Shown: positions 1 to 5,427 of the stretch, in pieces
Position numbering within the stretch: position 1 is the stretch's first letter
Layout: each line of letters opens with the position of its first letter
Assembly (NCBI GenBank): GCA_046292345.1
Contig: JBKBRC010000076.1
Coordinates: 1-7,520 of the forward strand
Length of the DNA stretch: 7,520 nt
Direction: 5' to 3'
Source of the DNA: JBKBRC01 sp046292345
GTDB taxonomy: Bacteria; Bacteroidota; Rhodothermia; Rhodothermales; Rubricoccaceae
The notes under the pieces: model-generated
The model's input: only the letters and a program-made list of their open reading frames with translations
Database searches by the model: none
What the model was told of the DNA's origin: nothing
Program-made: the position numbers and the translations under genes

Positions 1-38
1 CCGTGGCAGAAGCGTCCGTGGCAGAAGCGTCCGTGGCG
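1..38 (+). repeat. 15-bp tandem repeat, 2.5 visible copies
   Basis: The unit ccgtggcagaagcgt occupies 1-15 and 16-30, and a third copy is recognisable over its first 7-8 bases (31-38). In the gene's frame each unit encodes V-A-E-A-S, so copy-number changes would preserve the frame. The array touches the window edge and may contain more copies upstream. Confidence 0.85.
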
Positions 39-542
39 CCCGACGAAGCCAGCGCCGCCGAAACGTCCGAGGCGCCGCTCGCGCTCGAGATGCCCTTCGC
101 CGGGACGGCGGCGGCGCCGCTGCTCGCCGCTCCGCTCGCGGCAGCCGGCGTCTCGGCCAGCAGCGCTTCGGCCGGCGCCCCCCGTGCCGCCGAGGCTGGG
201 GCGTCTGCGCGACCGGAAGCCGCCGCGCGGACTGCGCGCGCGCCGGTGCTCGCCTCGGCCCCGCCCCCCTCAGTAGCGCTCGCGTCGACCGCTGCGCCGG
301 CCACGGTGCCCGTGGGCGCCTGGGAAGCCCCCGAAGACGTGCGCCTGCTCTCGCTGCGGCTCCAGGCGCTCCTCGAGCAGACCGAGGGCACCGGCTGGAC
401 GGGCGCCCCACCCGAGGCGTTTGGCGCGCCGGTGACCGTTCTCCCTTCGGCCCTCACCCCGGGCGTCCAGGCTGTCGGCACCTCGCCGGCTCCCGTGCGC
501 GTTCAGATCCGCGCCCGCGTCGGCGCTCCCCGCGACGAATGA
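3..542 (+). CDS. Ala/Pro-rich hypothetical protein, probably the 3' part of a longer gene
   Basis: The frame is open from the left edge of the window to a TGA at 540-542. A GTG at position 3 could serve as a start, but it lies inside a 15-bp tandem repeat that runs to the window edge, so the gene most likely begins upstream. The visible 179 residues open with VAEAS pentapeptide repeats. A long low-complexity Ala/Pro/Ser stretch follows, to about residue 100, and looks like a disordered linker. A more ordinary segment around residues 106-130 (PEDVRLLSLRLQALLEQTEG) could form a helix. I see no signal peptide or membrane segment in this part and recognise no family. The next gene starts 9 bp after the stop, so co-transcription is likely. 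One possibility, by layout only, is the extracytoplasmic tail of a membrane-anchored regulator such as an anti-sigma factor whose N-terminus lies outside the window; nothing in the sequence proves it. Confidence 0.6.
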   Translation: MAEASVAEASVAPDEASAAETSEAPLALEMPFAGTAAAPLLAAPLAAAGVSASSASAGAPRAAEAGASARPEAAARTARAPVLASAPPPSVALASTAAPATVPVGAWEAPEDVRLLSLRLQALLEQTEGTGWTGAPPEAFGAPVTVLPSALTPGVQAVGTSPAPVRVQIRARVGAPRDE

Positions 543-551
543 CCCCCACTG

Positions 552-1271
552 ATGGCTTCGCTCCGCCTGCTTCTTCTCCCGCTCGCCCTTCTGCTGGTCG
601 CCGCGCCGGTACGTGCGCAGATCCACTCCGCTGCCACCGAGCGCCCCCACGTGCTCGAGATCGCCAACGGGCACGTCTACCTCAACGGCGTGGTGCTGCC
701 GCCTGAGAGCCTCCCGCCCGATCTCGACCTGACCGGCATCACGCGCACGCTCGAGTTCAGCGGGCCGGTCACGCCGTACATGGAAGTGGACGGCGAGGCG
801 TACGTGCTCGAGGACGGGCGCCTGGTCCACTTCCGGGACTCGCGCCGCGCGCCCGATCAGGTCTACGTGCTGTTCCTGGGCCGTCCCGGCGCCGACCTCG
901 GAGCGGACGGTCTGGACGCCATGCCCGAACAGCAACTCGTCCGGATGGGCGAAGAGGCCTACCTCCGCCAGCTATCCGACCGGGACCGCGAGCTGTACGA
1001 GCAGATCCGGCGCGACCAGGCGCTCGACCGCAACGCGCTTGCGCTGGCCGAGCGCGCCCGGCGTACGCCGCCCGGCGTGGAGCGCAACCGCCTCCGCGCG
1101 CAGCTCCGAGAGCATCTCGCGGAGAGCTTCGCGCTCAAGCTGGCCATCCACCAGGAGGAGATCCGCCGGGCGCAGGAAGAGCTCGACAGCCTGCGCGAGC
1201 AACTCCGGCAGCGCGAGTCCATGAAAGAGCGCATCATCGAGATGCGGCTCCGGGAACTGCTGGATGAGTAA
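552..1271 (+). CDS. Exported hypothetical protein with C-terminal coiled coil
   Basis: This 239-residue protein begins with a clear Sec signal peptide: a basic start, a Leu-rich core over residues 6-16, and a likely cleavage after V-R-A at residue 22, leaving Gln at the mature N-terminus. The mature part starts with what looks like a small beta-rich domain (about residues 30-120, including the phrase HVLEIANGHVYLNG and later YVLEDGRLVHF). A strongly charged helical region follows from about residue 135. The last 55 residues (185-239) have heptad-like Leu/Ile spacing with dense Glu/Arg and probably form a coiled coil. The ATG at 552 lies 9 bp after the preceding stop; the signal peptide fixes this start. 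I do not recognise a named family. A periplasmic, oligomeric or helical-hairpin structural or sensory role is plausible but inferred. It probably shares a transcript with its two neighbours. Confidence 0.8.
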   Translation: MASLRLLLLPLALLLVAAPVRAQIHSAATERPHVLEIANGHVYLNGVVLPPESLPPDLDLTGITRTLEFSGPVTPYMEVDGEAYVLEDGRLVHFRDSRRAPDQVYVLFLGRPGADLGADGLDAMPEQQLVRMGEEAYLRQLSDRDRELYEQIRRDQALDRNALALAERARRTPPGVERNRLRAQLREHLAESFALKLAIHQEEIRRAQEELDSLREQLRQRESMKERIIEMRLRELLDE

Positions 1272-1319
1272 GCGGTGCGCAGGGACGTGCCGCACGTAAA
1301 CCCACTGCCGCCCGTCGTC

Positions 1320-1853
1320 ATGCGCTTCTCGCTACGCTCCCTCCTGTGCGCTGCGCTGCTCGCCGGCGCGCCGGCCGTCGCCGCTCAGGTAGCGGCGAAC
1401 GAACCTGCCCGGGCCGAGCGGCAGGGCGTGCGGCTCGTCGGGGAGGACGCGCAGTGGGCGGTGCGGTCTGCGCCCGGTGCGCCGTACGTCGTGCGAGCGG
1501 TCACGCCAGGTGCGCGCGCAGCGCGCATCCGTGCCGCCGCCGCCCTTGCCGAGGACGATCCAGCGCGCGCGGCGACGCCGGCCGAGGCGGACCGGCTCGT
1601 GCGCCGCCTGGCGGCCGCTGTGGGCGCCGCGCCCGATGCAGAGCGGGCGACGCGCGTGGCAGCGCTCGAGGCCGCGCTCGCGCGTCGCGACGACCTCTGC
1701 CTCGCGCAGCAGCAGGCATACCTGGACGGACTCCGCGCCCGCCTCGGCGCCGAGACGGTCCGCCTCGAGGCGCTCGAGGCGGCGCTGGCAGACCGACGGG
1801 CCTCGCGCGCGAGTCGCCTCGAAGCCGAGCGCCGGCGCCTCGTGGGCAGGTGA
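1320..1853 (+). CDS. Exported hypothetical protein, Ala/Arg-rich with helical C-terminus
   Basis: The ATG at 1320 is chosen because it places a textbook signal peptide at the N-terminus: MRFS start, hydrophobic core over residues 8-20, likely cleavage after V-A-A at residue 22 with Gln following. An in-frame GTG at 1275 would add 15 polar residues ahead of it and is unlikely. The 177-residue product has a short segment with beta character (RQGVRLVGEDAQWAVRSAP). A long Ala/Arg/Glu-rich region with heptad-like spacing runs over roughly the last 110 residues and is probably helical or coiled-coil. It resembles the upstream neighbour in layout (Ala-Gln signal cleavage site, small domain, charged helical tail), though I see no clear sequence identity. 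The gap to that neighbour is 48 bp. No family is recognised; function unknown. Codon-level G+C bias favours this frame over the overlapping antisense frames. Confidence 0.72.
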   Translation: MRFSLRSLLCAALLAGAPAVAAQVAANEPARAERQGVRLVGEDAQWAVRSAPGAPYVVRAVTPGARAARIRAAAALAEDDPARAATPAEADRLVRRLAAAVGAAPDAERATRVAALEAALARRDDLCLAQQQAYLDGLRARLGAETVRLEALEAALADRRASRASRLEAERRRLVGR

Positions 1854-1901
1854 CCGCAGGGCCGGCGGCGTGCCAGGTAGGGGATGCGCGACAGAAGGGC
1901 G

Positions 1902-1907
1902 TATTAT
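1902..1907 (+). promoter_or_regulatory. Candidate -10 element (TATTAT) upstream of the amidase gene
   Basis: The 149-bp gap 1854-2002 has no convincing ORF that starts and ends in it. Its only clearly AT-rich spot is TATTAT at 1902-1907, five of six matches to the sigma-70 -10 consensus and conspicuous in this GC-rich DNA. No good -35 hexamer lies 16-18 bp upstream. If used, it would give a leader of roughly 90 nt before the ATG at 2003 and would mark the start of a separate amidase-apt transcript. This is a weak call resting on one hexamer. I see no convincing terminator for the preceding gene in this gap. Confidence 0.25.
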
Positions 1908-2002
1908 CTGCTGCGTTCCCTGCCTCCTGGCGAAGCCCCGGCCAATCGTTCTGTGGCACGCGGCTTGAAGCCTCGACGCCGTCCTCGTCTGCCCGCTGCC
2001 CC

Positions 2003-3601
2003 ATGCGTCCGTTTGCGACCTGCCTGCTGCTGCTATTCGCCGCGCTCGCGCTCGTCCCTGAGGCCGACGCCGCCACCGAGGCGCAGATAGACCGCGTCTC
2101 CTTCACGCGCCGCGCCGACGGCCGCGGCTTCGTCGTCCGCGTACACACGACGGGGCGGGTGGGAGCGTTCCGCGTGGACCACCGCGAGGGCGGACCGGTT
2201 GAGCTGACGCTGTTCCAGACGCGGCTCGCGCCGAGCGTCCGCCGCGACGCGGCGCAGGGACCCGTGCAAGCCTACCGCCTGCTCCCGGACGGCGACCGCG
2301 TCGTGATCGCCTTTGACGTGGCGGGGCGGCCGGGCCTGCAAGTGTATCCGGACCGTACGACGAACGATCTCCTGCTCGCGCTCACGACCGACGATGTCTC
2401 GGCGCCGCCGGCCGCGATGCCGCCGCCGGTAGCCTCCGGCTGGGGCCGGGCACCGGTGCCCCGGGCGGCCCCCTCCGAGCGCACGCCGCGCAGGACCCCG
2501 GCTCGCCGCGCGCCCTCTGCCCACTCCCCCCCGGGTACGAACTCCTCAAGCACGAACTCCTCAAGCACGAACTCCTCAAGCACGAACTCAAGCACGAACT
2601 CCTCGAGCACGAACTCCTCGAGCACGCGTCCTACGGAGAGCACGAGTCCTGCCGACGCAGGCGTGGCTGCTCCGCGCGCGCCGGCGGCGGCTCCTGCGCC
2701 GGCGGCGCCCGTCGCGCAGGAGCGCACCCGCCGCCGGCGCCCGGCCGCGTCCCCGGCTGAGGCGTCCCCGGCTGAGGCGTCCCCGGCGCAGGCGACGACC
2801 GCCGGCGCGTCCGAGATGCCCGTGCTCACGCCGCTGCCGCCGGACGCGCCGCCGTGGCCGAGCCCGCATCCGCCCGAGCGCGCCGCCGCCGCCGGGTACA
2901 ACTGGCGCCTCGACAAGATCGTGATCGACGCCGGGCATGGCGGCAGCGACCATGGCGCGAGCTACTTCGGCGTGCGCGAGAAAGACGTCACGCTCGCCAT
3001 CGCCCGGCGCGTGGGACAGCTGATTGAGCAGATGGGCGTCCAGGTCGTCTACACGCGCACCGACGACCGCTTCGTAGACCTGCACGAGCGCGGCCGGCTC
3101 GCCAACGCCGCCGGAGGCAAGCTCTTCCTCTCAATCCATGCCAACGCCGCCGCGAACCCGGCCGCGCGCGGCACCGAGACGTACTTCCTCGCCCCGCACC
3201 GCTCCGAGAGCGCCCGCGAGGTGATGGAGCGCGAGAACTCGGTGATCCGGCTCGAGAGCAACCCCGAGCTCTACGCCGAGCTCCGGCAGGGCGGAGGCAT
3301 CCTGCAGGCGCTCACGATGAGCGCGTATCAGGAGGAGAGCCAGATGCTGGCCGGGCTGATCGAGAGCGAGTTCCGGCGTTACCGGCATAGCCGGGGTGTC
3401 AAGCAGGCGGGCTTCCTTGTGCTCTGGCGCGCGTCCATGCCGGCCGTGCTGATCGAGGTCGGCTTTCTCTCGAACCGCGAGGAGGCCGAGTTCCTGGGTA
3501 GTCCTCAGGGGCAGGAGCGCATCGCGCAGTCCATCGCGCGAGCGGTCGAGCAGTACAAGGAGCGCTACGAGCGCGCGCTTCGGATCGCTGCGGCCGGCTG
3601 A
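2003..3601 (+). CDS. N-acetylmuramoyl-L-alanine amidase (Amidase_3) with AMIN-like domain
   Basis: This 532-residue exported zinc enzyme would cleave the amide bond between N-acetylmuramic acid and L-alanine in peptidoglycan, for cell separation or wall turnover. The ATG at 2003 gives a signal peptide with likely cleavage after A-D-A at residue 23. Residues about 27-128 look like an AMIN-type beta domain, which in this family targets septal wall or envelope partners. Residues about 130-297 are a long Pro/Ala/Ser/Thr linker with two in-frame pentapeptide arrays (NSSST and ASPAE). The catalytic domain spans about 299-525 and has the expected zinc ligands: His312 in DAGHGG, Glu326 in REKD, His379 in SIHAN. 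The catalytic Glu485 is in LIEVGFLSN. The segment ENSVIRLE is typical of Bacteroidota members. The frame continues open upstream of 2003 without stops, but there it overlaps the preceding gene, so the long version is rejected. The linker is longer than in AmiC-type enzymes. A septal division role is inferred. apt follows 57 bp downstream. Confidence 0.95.
   Translation: MRPFATCLLLLFAALALVPEADAATEAQIDRVSFTRRADGRGFVVRVHTTGRVGAFRVDHREGGPVELTLFQTRLAPSVRRDAAQGPVQAYRLLPDGDRVVIAFDVAGRPGLQVYPDRTTNDLLLALTTDDVSAPPAAMPPPVASGWGRAPVPRAAPSERTPRRTPARRAPSAHSPPGTNSSSTNSSSTNSSSTNSSTNSSSTNSSSTRPTESTSPADAGVAAPRAPAAAPAPAAPVAQERTRRRRPAASPAEASPAEASPAQATTAGASEMPVLTPLPPDAPPWPSPHPPERAAAAGYNWRLDKIVIDAGHGGSDHGASYFGVREKDVTLAIARRVGQLIEQMGVQVVYTRTDDRFVDLHERGRLANAAGGKLFLSIHANAAANPAARGTETYFLAPHRSESAREVMERENSVIRLESNPELYAELRQGGGILQALTMSAYQEESQMLAGLIESEFRRYRHSRGVKQAGFLVLWRASMPAVLIEVGFLSNREEAEFLGSPQGQERIAQSIARAVEQYKERYERALRIAAAG
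2537..2623 (+). repeat. 15-bp coding tandem repeat (TNSSS units) in the amidase linker
   Basis: Six units lie in a row. Three copies of acgaactcctcaagc occupy 2537-2551, 2552-2566 and 2567-2581. A 12-bp copy lacking exactly one Ser codon lies at 2582-2593. Two copies of acgaactcctcgagc occupy 2594-2608 and 2609-2623, differing by one synonymous A-to-G change (TCA to TCG). Every unit is in frame, giving T-N-S-S-S from residue 179. The array is visibly lower in G+C than the flanking gene. Cryptic further degeneration (acgagtcc) follows at about 2641. Confidence 0.95.
2747..2791 (+). repeat. 15-bp coding tandem repeat (ASPAE units) in the amidase linker
   Basis: Two identical copies of gcgtccccggctgag occupy 2747-2761 and 2762-2776. 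A third, gcgtccccggcgcag, lies at 2777-2791 and differs at two bases. They encode ASPAE-ASPAE-ASPAQ from residue 249. This array is unrelated in sequence to the NSSST array upstream but has the same 15-bp period. Confidence 0.9.
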
Positions 3602-3648
3602 GCGCGGGCAGGCCGCGGAGGCGGCGCGCCATGCAGCGCGTGCCCGGT

Positions 3649-3653
3649 AAGGA
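3649..3653 (+). promoter_or_regulatory. Shine-Dalgarno-like AAGGA ahead of apt
   Basis: AAGGA at 3649-3653 sits 5 bp before the GTG at 3659. It also precedes an out-of-frame ATG at 3657 by 3 bp. This favours the GTG as the apt start over the TTG at 3695, which has no comparable motif. Spacing is slightly short. Confidence 0.35.
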
Positions 3654-3658
3654 CGGAT

Positions 3659-4216
3659 GTGCGATCTTGCGCCCGCATTCTCCGGCCACACCTGTTGGAA
3701 ACCGACGCCATCCAGGCTGCCGTCCGTACCGTCGAGGACTTCCCGACACCGGGCGTGCGCTTCAAGGATCTCACGCCCGTCCTGGCCGACCCGGCCCGCT
3801 TCACCGCCACCGTCGAGCGCCTGGCGGCGCCGTTCATGGGAGCCGGCGTGACGCACGTCGTGGCGGTCGAGGCGCGCGGCTACTGGTTCGGAGGAGCGCT
3901 CGCCCATCGCCTCGGCGCGGGCTTCGTGCCGGCGCGCAAGCCCGGCAAGCTGCCCGCGGCGACGCTCCGCGAGGGCTACGCGCTCGAGTACGGCACGGAC
4001 GCACTCGAGATCCACGCTGACGCGCTGCCCGAGGGCGCGCGCGTGCTCGTCCACGACGACGTGATCGCCACCGGCGGCACGGCGGCGGCCGTGTGCCGCC
4101 TCGTCGAGCGCGCCGGCGCCATCGTGACTGGCTGCTCGTTCGTGCTCGAGATCGCCGGCCTTGGCGGGCGCGAGCGCCTGCCCTCCGGCGTGCCCGTGCG
4201 CGCCGTACTGCGGTGA
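3659..4216 (+). CDS. apt: Adenine phosphoribosyltransferase
   Basis: This cytosolic purine-salvage enzyme converts adenine and PRPP to AMP and pyrophosphate. The sequence matches the family along its length. DFPTPGVRFKDLTPVL near the N-terminus is the usual adenine-binding hood region. VEARGYWFGGALAHRLGAGFVPARKPGKLP corresponds to the conserved EARGF-type loop and following segment. VLVHDDVIATGGT (residues 129-141) is the PRPP-binding motif with its two Asp residues (133, 134). From the GTG at 3659 the protein has 185 residues. A TTG at 3695 would give 173 residues and an N-terminus (METDAIQ) that lines up better with typical Apt proteins, so the first 12 residues are uncertain. His132 replaces the usual hydrophobic residue before the Asp pair, and Tyr-Trp replaces the usual Phe-Leu/Ile after RG; neither should abolish activity. 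The stop overlaps the start of the next gene. Confidence 0.95.
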   Translation: MRSCARILRPHLLETDAIQAAVRTVEDFPTPGVRFKDLTPVLADPARFTATVERLAAPFMGAGVTHVVAVEARGYWFGGALAHRLGAGFVPARKPGKLPAATLREGYALEYGTDALEIHADALPEGARVLVHDDVIATGGTAAAVCRLVERAGAIVTGCSFVLEIAGLGGRERLPSGVPVRAVLR

Positions 4217-4791
4217 GCACGCAAACAGGCGGGGGGCAGCGGCGCAGCCCTCTGCACCGCCTGACGGGCGTGCTCGTCCTCGCGGCGAGCGTTGCCTACG
4301 GAGCGGCCTGCGCGGGCGCCGCGCGCCAGGACCGCATCTTCGATCTCCGCCTGACGGGCCTCGAGTACGTGTTCGTCGCCGTTCCAGGCACGCTTCAGGC
4401 GGGTACGCTCGTGACCGTGCCGTCGGTCGACAGCCTGGATCTTGCGGCCCGCCTGCGCGAGCGGGGCTTCCGCCCGGAGGAAGTCGTCTCGGCGACCCTC
4501 GTAGATCCGCAGTTGCTGCTCGAGCAGCCGGCCGCGGCCGGCGTGGGCCTGCTCGACGAAGTGCGCGTGCGCGTCGGGCAGGGCGAGGGGGCCGTCGAGG
4601 TGGCCACGCGAACGCGGTTCGGGGGGCTTGCCGGGCGTACGCCCCTCGATCCGGCGGAGGGGGACCTGGCAGCGGTTTTCCGCGCGCCGGCCGGTGCCGA
4701 GCTCGCCGTCCGGGCCGATGCCGCCGATCCGGCCGCGTTCTACCGCTTCCGCGTGCGCTTCAGCCTGGACGTGGAGGTGCGGGCGTTCTGA
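4213..4791 (+). CDS. Exported hypothetical protein translationally coupled to apt
   Basis: The GTG at 4213 overlaps the apt stop codon in a GTGA arrangement, so translation is probably coupled. The frame is open further upstream, but that part lies inside apt. The 192-residue product has a basic N-terminus, then a hydrophobic stretch over about residues 16-32 (LTGVLVLAASVAYGAAC). This is a signal peptide with possible cleavage after A-G-A, or a lipoprotein signal with Cys near residue 33, though the lipobox is poor (Gly-Ala-Ala before Cys). The remainder is rich in alternating hydrophobic/polar segments (RIFDLRLTGLEYVFVAV, DEVRVRVG, YRFRVRFSLDVEVRAF) and probably folds as a beta sandwich. I recognise no family. 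Apt acts on a cytosolic nucleobase, so the exported nature of this partner suggests genomic packing rather than a shared pathway. Confidence 0.75.
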   Translation: MSTQTGGGQRRSPLHRLTGVLVLAASVAYGAACAGAARQDRIFDLRLTGLEYVFVAVPGTLQAGTLVTVPSVDSLDLAARLRERGFRPEEVVSATLVDPQLLLEQPAAAGVGLLDEVRVRVGQGEGAVEVATRTRFGGLAGRTPLDPAEGDLAAVFRAPAGAELAVRADAADPAAFYRFRVRFSLDVEVRAF

Positions 4792-4792
4792 G

Positions 4793-4828
4793 CAGGCGCC
4801 CGCACCGGGACAGGCGCCCGAACCAGGC
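4793..4828. repeat. Imperfect 18-bp tandem repeat between convergent genes
   Basis: Two adjacent 18-bp units beginning caggcgcccg lie at 4793-4810 and 4811-4828 and match at 15 of 18 positions. They fill most of the short gap between the converging exported-protein gene and ridA. A perfect 10-bp palindrome, tgcccgggca, follows at 4829-4838. I see no T-run, so an intrinsic terminator is not supported. Confidence 0.6.
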
Positions 4829-4842
4829 TGCCCGGGCACACG

Positions 4843-4868
4843 CTCAGCGGACGGTCTCAGCGGACGGC
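4843..4868. repeat. 13-bp tandem duplication across the ridA stop codon
   Basis: ctcagcggacggt (4843-4855) is followed directly by ctcagcggacggc (4856-4868), 12 of 13 identical. The second copy contains the last codons and stop of the minus-strand ridA; the first copy lies just beyond the stop in the 3' untranslated region and repeats the same GTCCGCTGA on the minus strand. Confidence 0.8.
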
Positions 4869-5255
4869 CACGCAGGATAGCTCCACCTTGGCCCCGCGTG
4901 GCAGCTTGCCCACCTCGATCGCCTCGCGCGCCGGCGGCGCTTCGCTGAAGTAGCGCGCGTAGACCTCGTTGACGGGCGCGTAGTCGTCCATGTCGCGTAG
5001 GTACACTGTCACCTGCACGACGTGCGTGAAGTCCATCCCGGCTGCGCGCAGCACGGCGCCGAGGTTGTCGAGCACCTGCGCCGTCTCCTCCTCGATGTCG
5101 CCGTTGACCATCTCGCCCGTGGCCGGGTCGAGCGCGATCTGCCCCGAGCAGTAGAGCGTGTCTCCCACGAGCACTCCCTGGCAGTACGGTCCGATGGCCG
5201 AAGGCGCGTCGGGGGTCGAGATGCGTTCGCGGCGGGAGGGCGGGCGCGGGGTCAT
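4857..5255 (-). CDS. ridA: RidA family enamine/imine deaminase
   Basis: The 132-residue protein has the standard length and sequence of the RidA (YjgF/YER057c/UK114) family, cytosolic trimers that hydrolyse reactive 2-aminoacrylate and related enamine/imine intermediates produced by PLP enzymes such as threonine dehydratase. Visible hallmarks are PDAPSAIGPYCQ (residues 15-26), LYCSGQIALDPATGE, VVQVTVYLRDMDDYAPVNEVYARYF, and the substrate-binding Arg110 in PAREAIEV. Glu125 in KVELSCVAVR corresponds to the conserved Glu of E. coli RidA, while the next acidic residue of E. coli (IEIEA) is Ser here. The start at 5255 (ATG, MTPRPPSRRERISTPDAP) matches the family's N-terminus. An upstream in-frame ATG at 5342 would add 29 Pro-rich residues with no family counterpart and is rejected. 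The gene stands alone on the minus strand, converging with the apt group and diverging from eamA. Confidence 0.95.
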   Translation of the reverse strand: MTPRPPSRRERISTPDAPSAIGPYCQGVLVGDTLYCSGQIALDPATGEMVNGDIEEETAQVLDNLGAVLRAAGMDFTHVVQVTVYLRDMDDYAPVNEVYARYFSEAPPAREAIEVGKLPRGAKVELSCVAVR

Positions 5256-5322
5256 CGGGTCTGGGGCGGGCGGGCAGAGGAAAGTTGACGGCAGCCTCCG
5301 GGATGGCCAAGCGAAGAACGGG

Positions 5323-5339
5323 GGGAATTCCCGGCCGGG
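5323..5339. promoter_or_regulatory. Two overlapping palindromes in the ridA-eamA divergent gap
   Basis: gggaattccc (5323-5332) and cccggccggg (5330-5339) are perfect 10-bp palindromes sharing three bases. They lie in the 172-bp region between the divergent ridA and eamA starts, where shared control would be expected. Short GC palindromes are common by chance in such DNA, so a role as operator is only a possibility. Nothing else in this gap is a convincing gene. Confidence 0.2.
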
Positions 5340-5386
5340 CACGGCGCGCGCGGAGGCGCGTGGTGCTCAACGACAGAAACTGGTCC

Positions 5387-5394
5387 TAGCTTGG
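5387..5394 (+). promoter_or_regulatory. Candidate Bacteroidota-type -7 element ahead of eamA
   Basis: TAGCTTGG at 5387-5394 approximates the Bacteroidota -7 motif TAnnTTTG with one mismatch in the T run. It would place a transcription start about 30 nt before the TTG at 5428. No clear TTTG-type -33 element lies at the right distance, so this is weak. Confidence 0.15.
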
Positions 5395-5427
5395 CCGCCT
5401 GCCGTTCTCGCCCGCGCTATCACGCGA

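Noticed and set aside
1346..2002. Upstream extension of the amidase frame as a 751-residue protein
   Set aside because: The extra 219 residues are Arg-rich out-of-frame translation of the preceding exported-protein gene; the signal peptide at 2003 fixes the real start.
2272..2916. Long minus-strand open frame opposite the amidase linker, encoding repeated VLEEF units
   Set aside because: It is the antisense reading of the NSSST array and GC-rich linker; the plus-strand amidase is certain, and the antisense frame shows no family and no sensible start context.
4213..4330. Lipoprotein signal for the exported protein after apt
   Set aside because: The Cys near residue 33 is preceded by Gly-Ala-Ala, which does not fit the usual Leu-x-x-Cys lipobox; ordinary signal peptidase cleavage is at least as likely, so no firm lipoprotein call is made.
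4829..4838. Bidirectional intrinsic terminator between the convergent genes
   Set aside because: tgcccgggca is a palindrome without a loop and there is no T-run on either side, so terminator function is not supported.
3976..5370. Very long (464-codon) minus-strand open frame across apt, the exported protein and ridA
   Set aside because: High G+C suppresses stop codons. The frame crosses three well-supported genes, is Arg/Pro/Ala-rich, and shows no recognisable domain.
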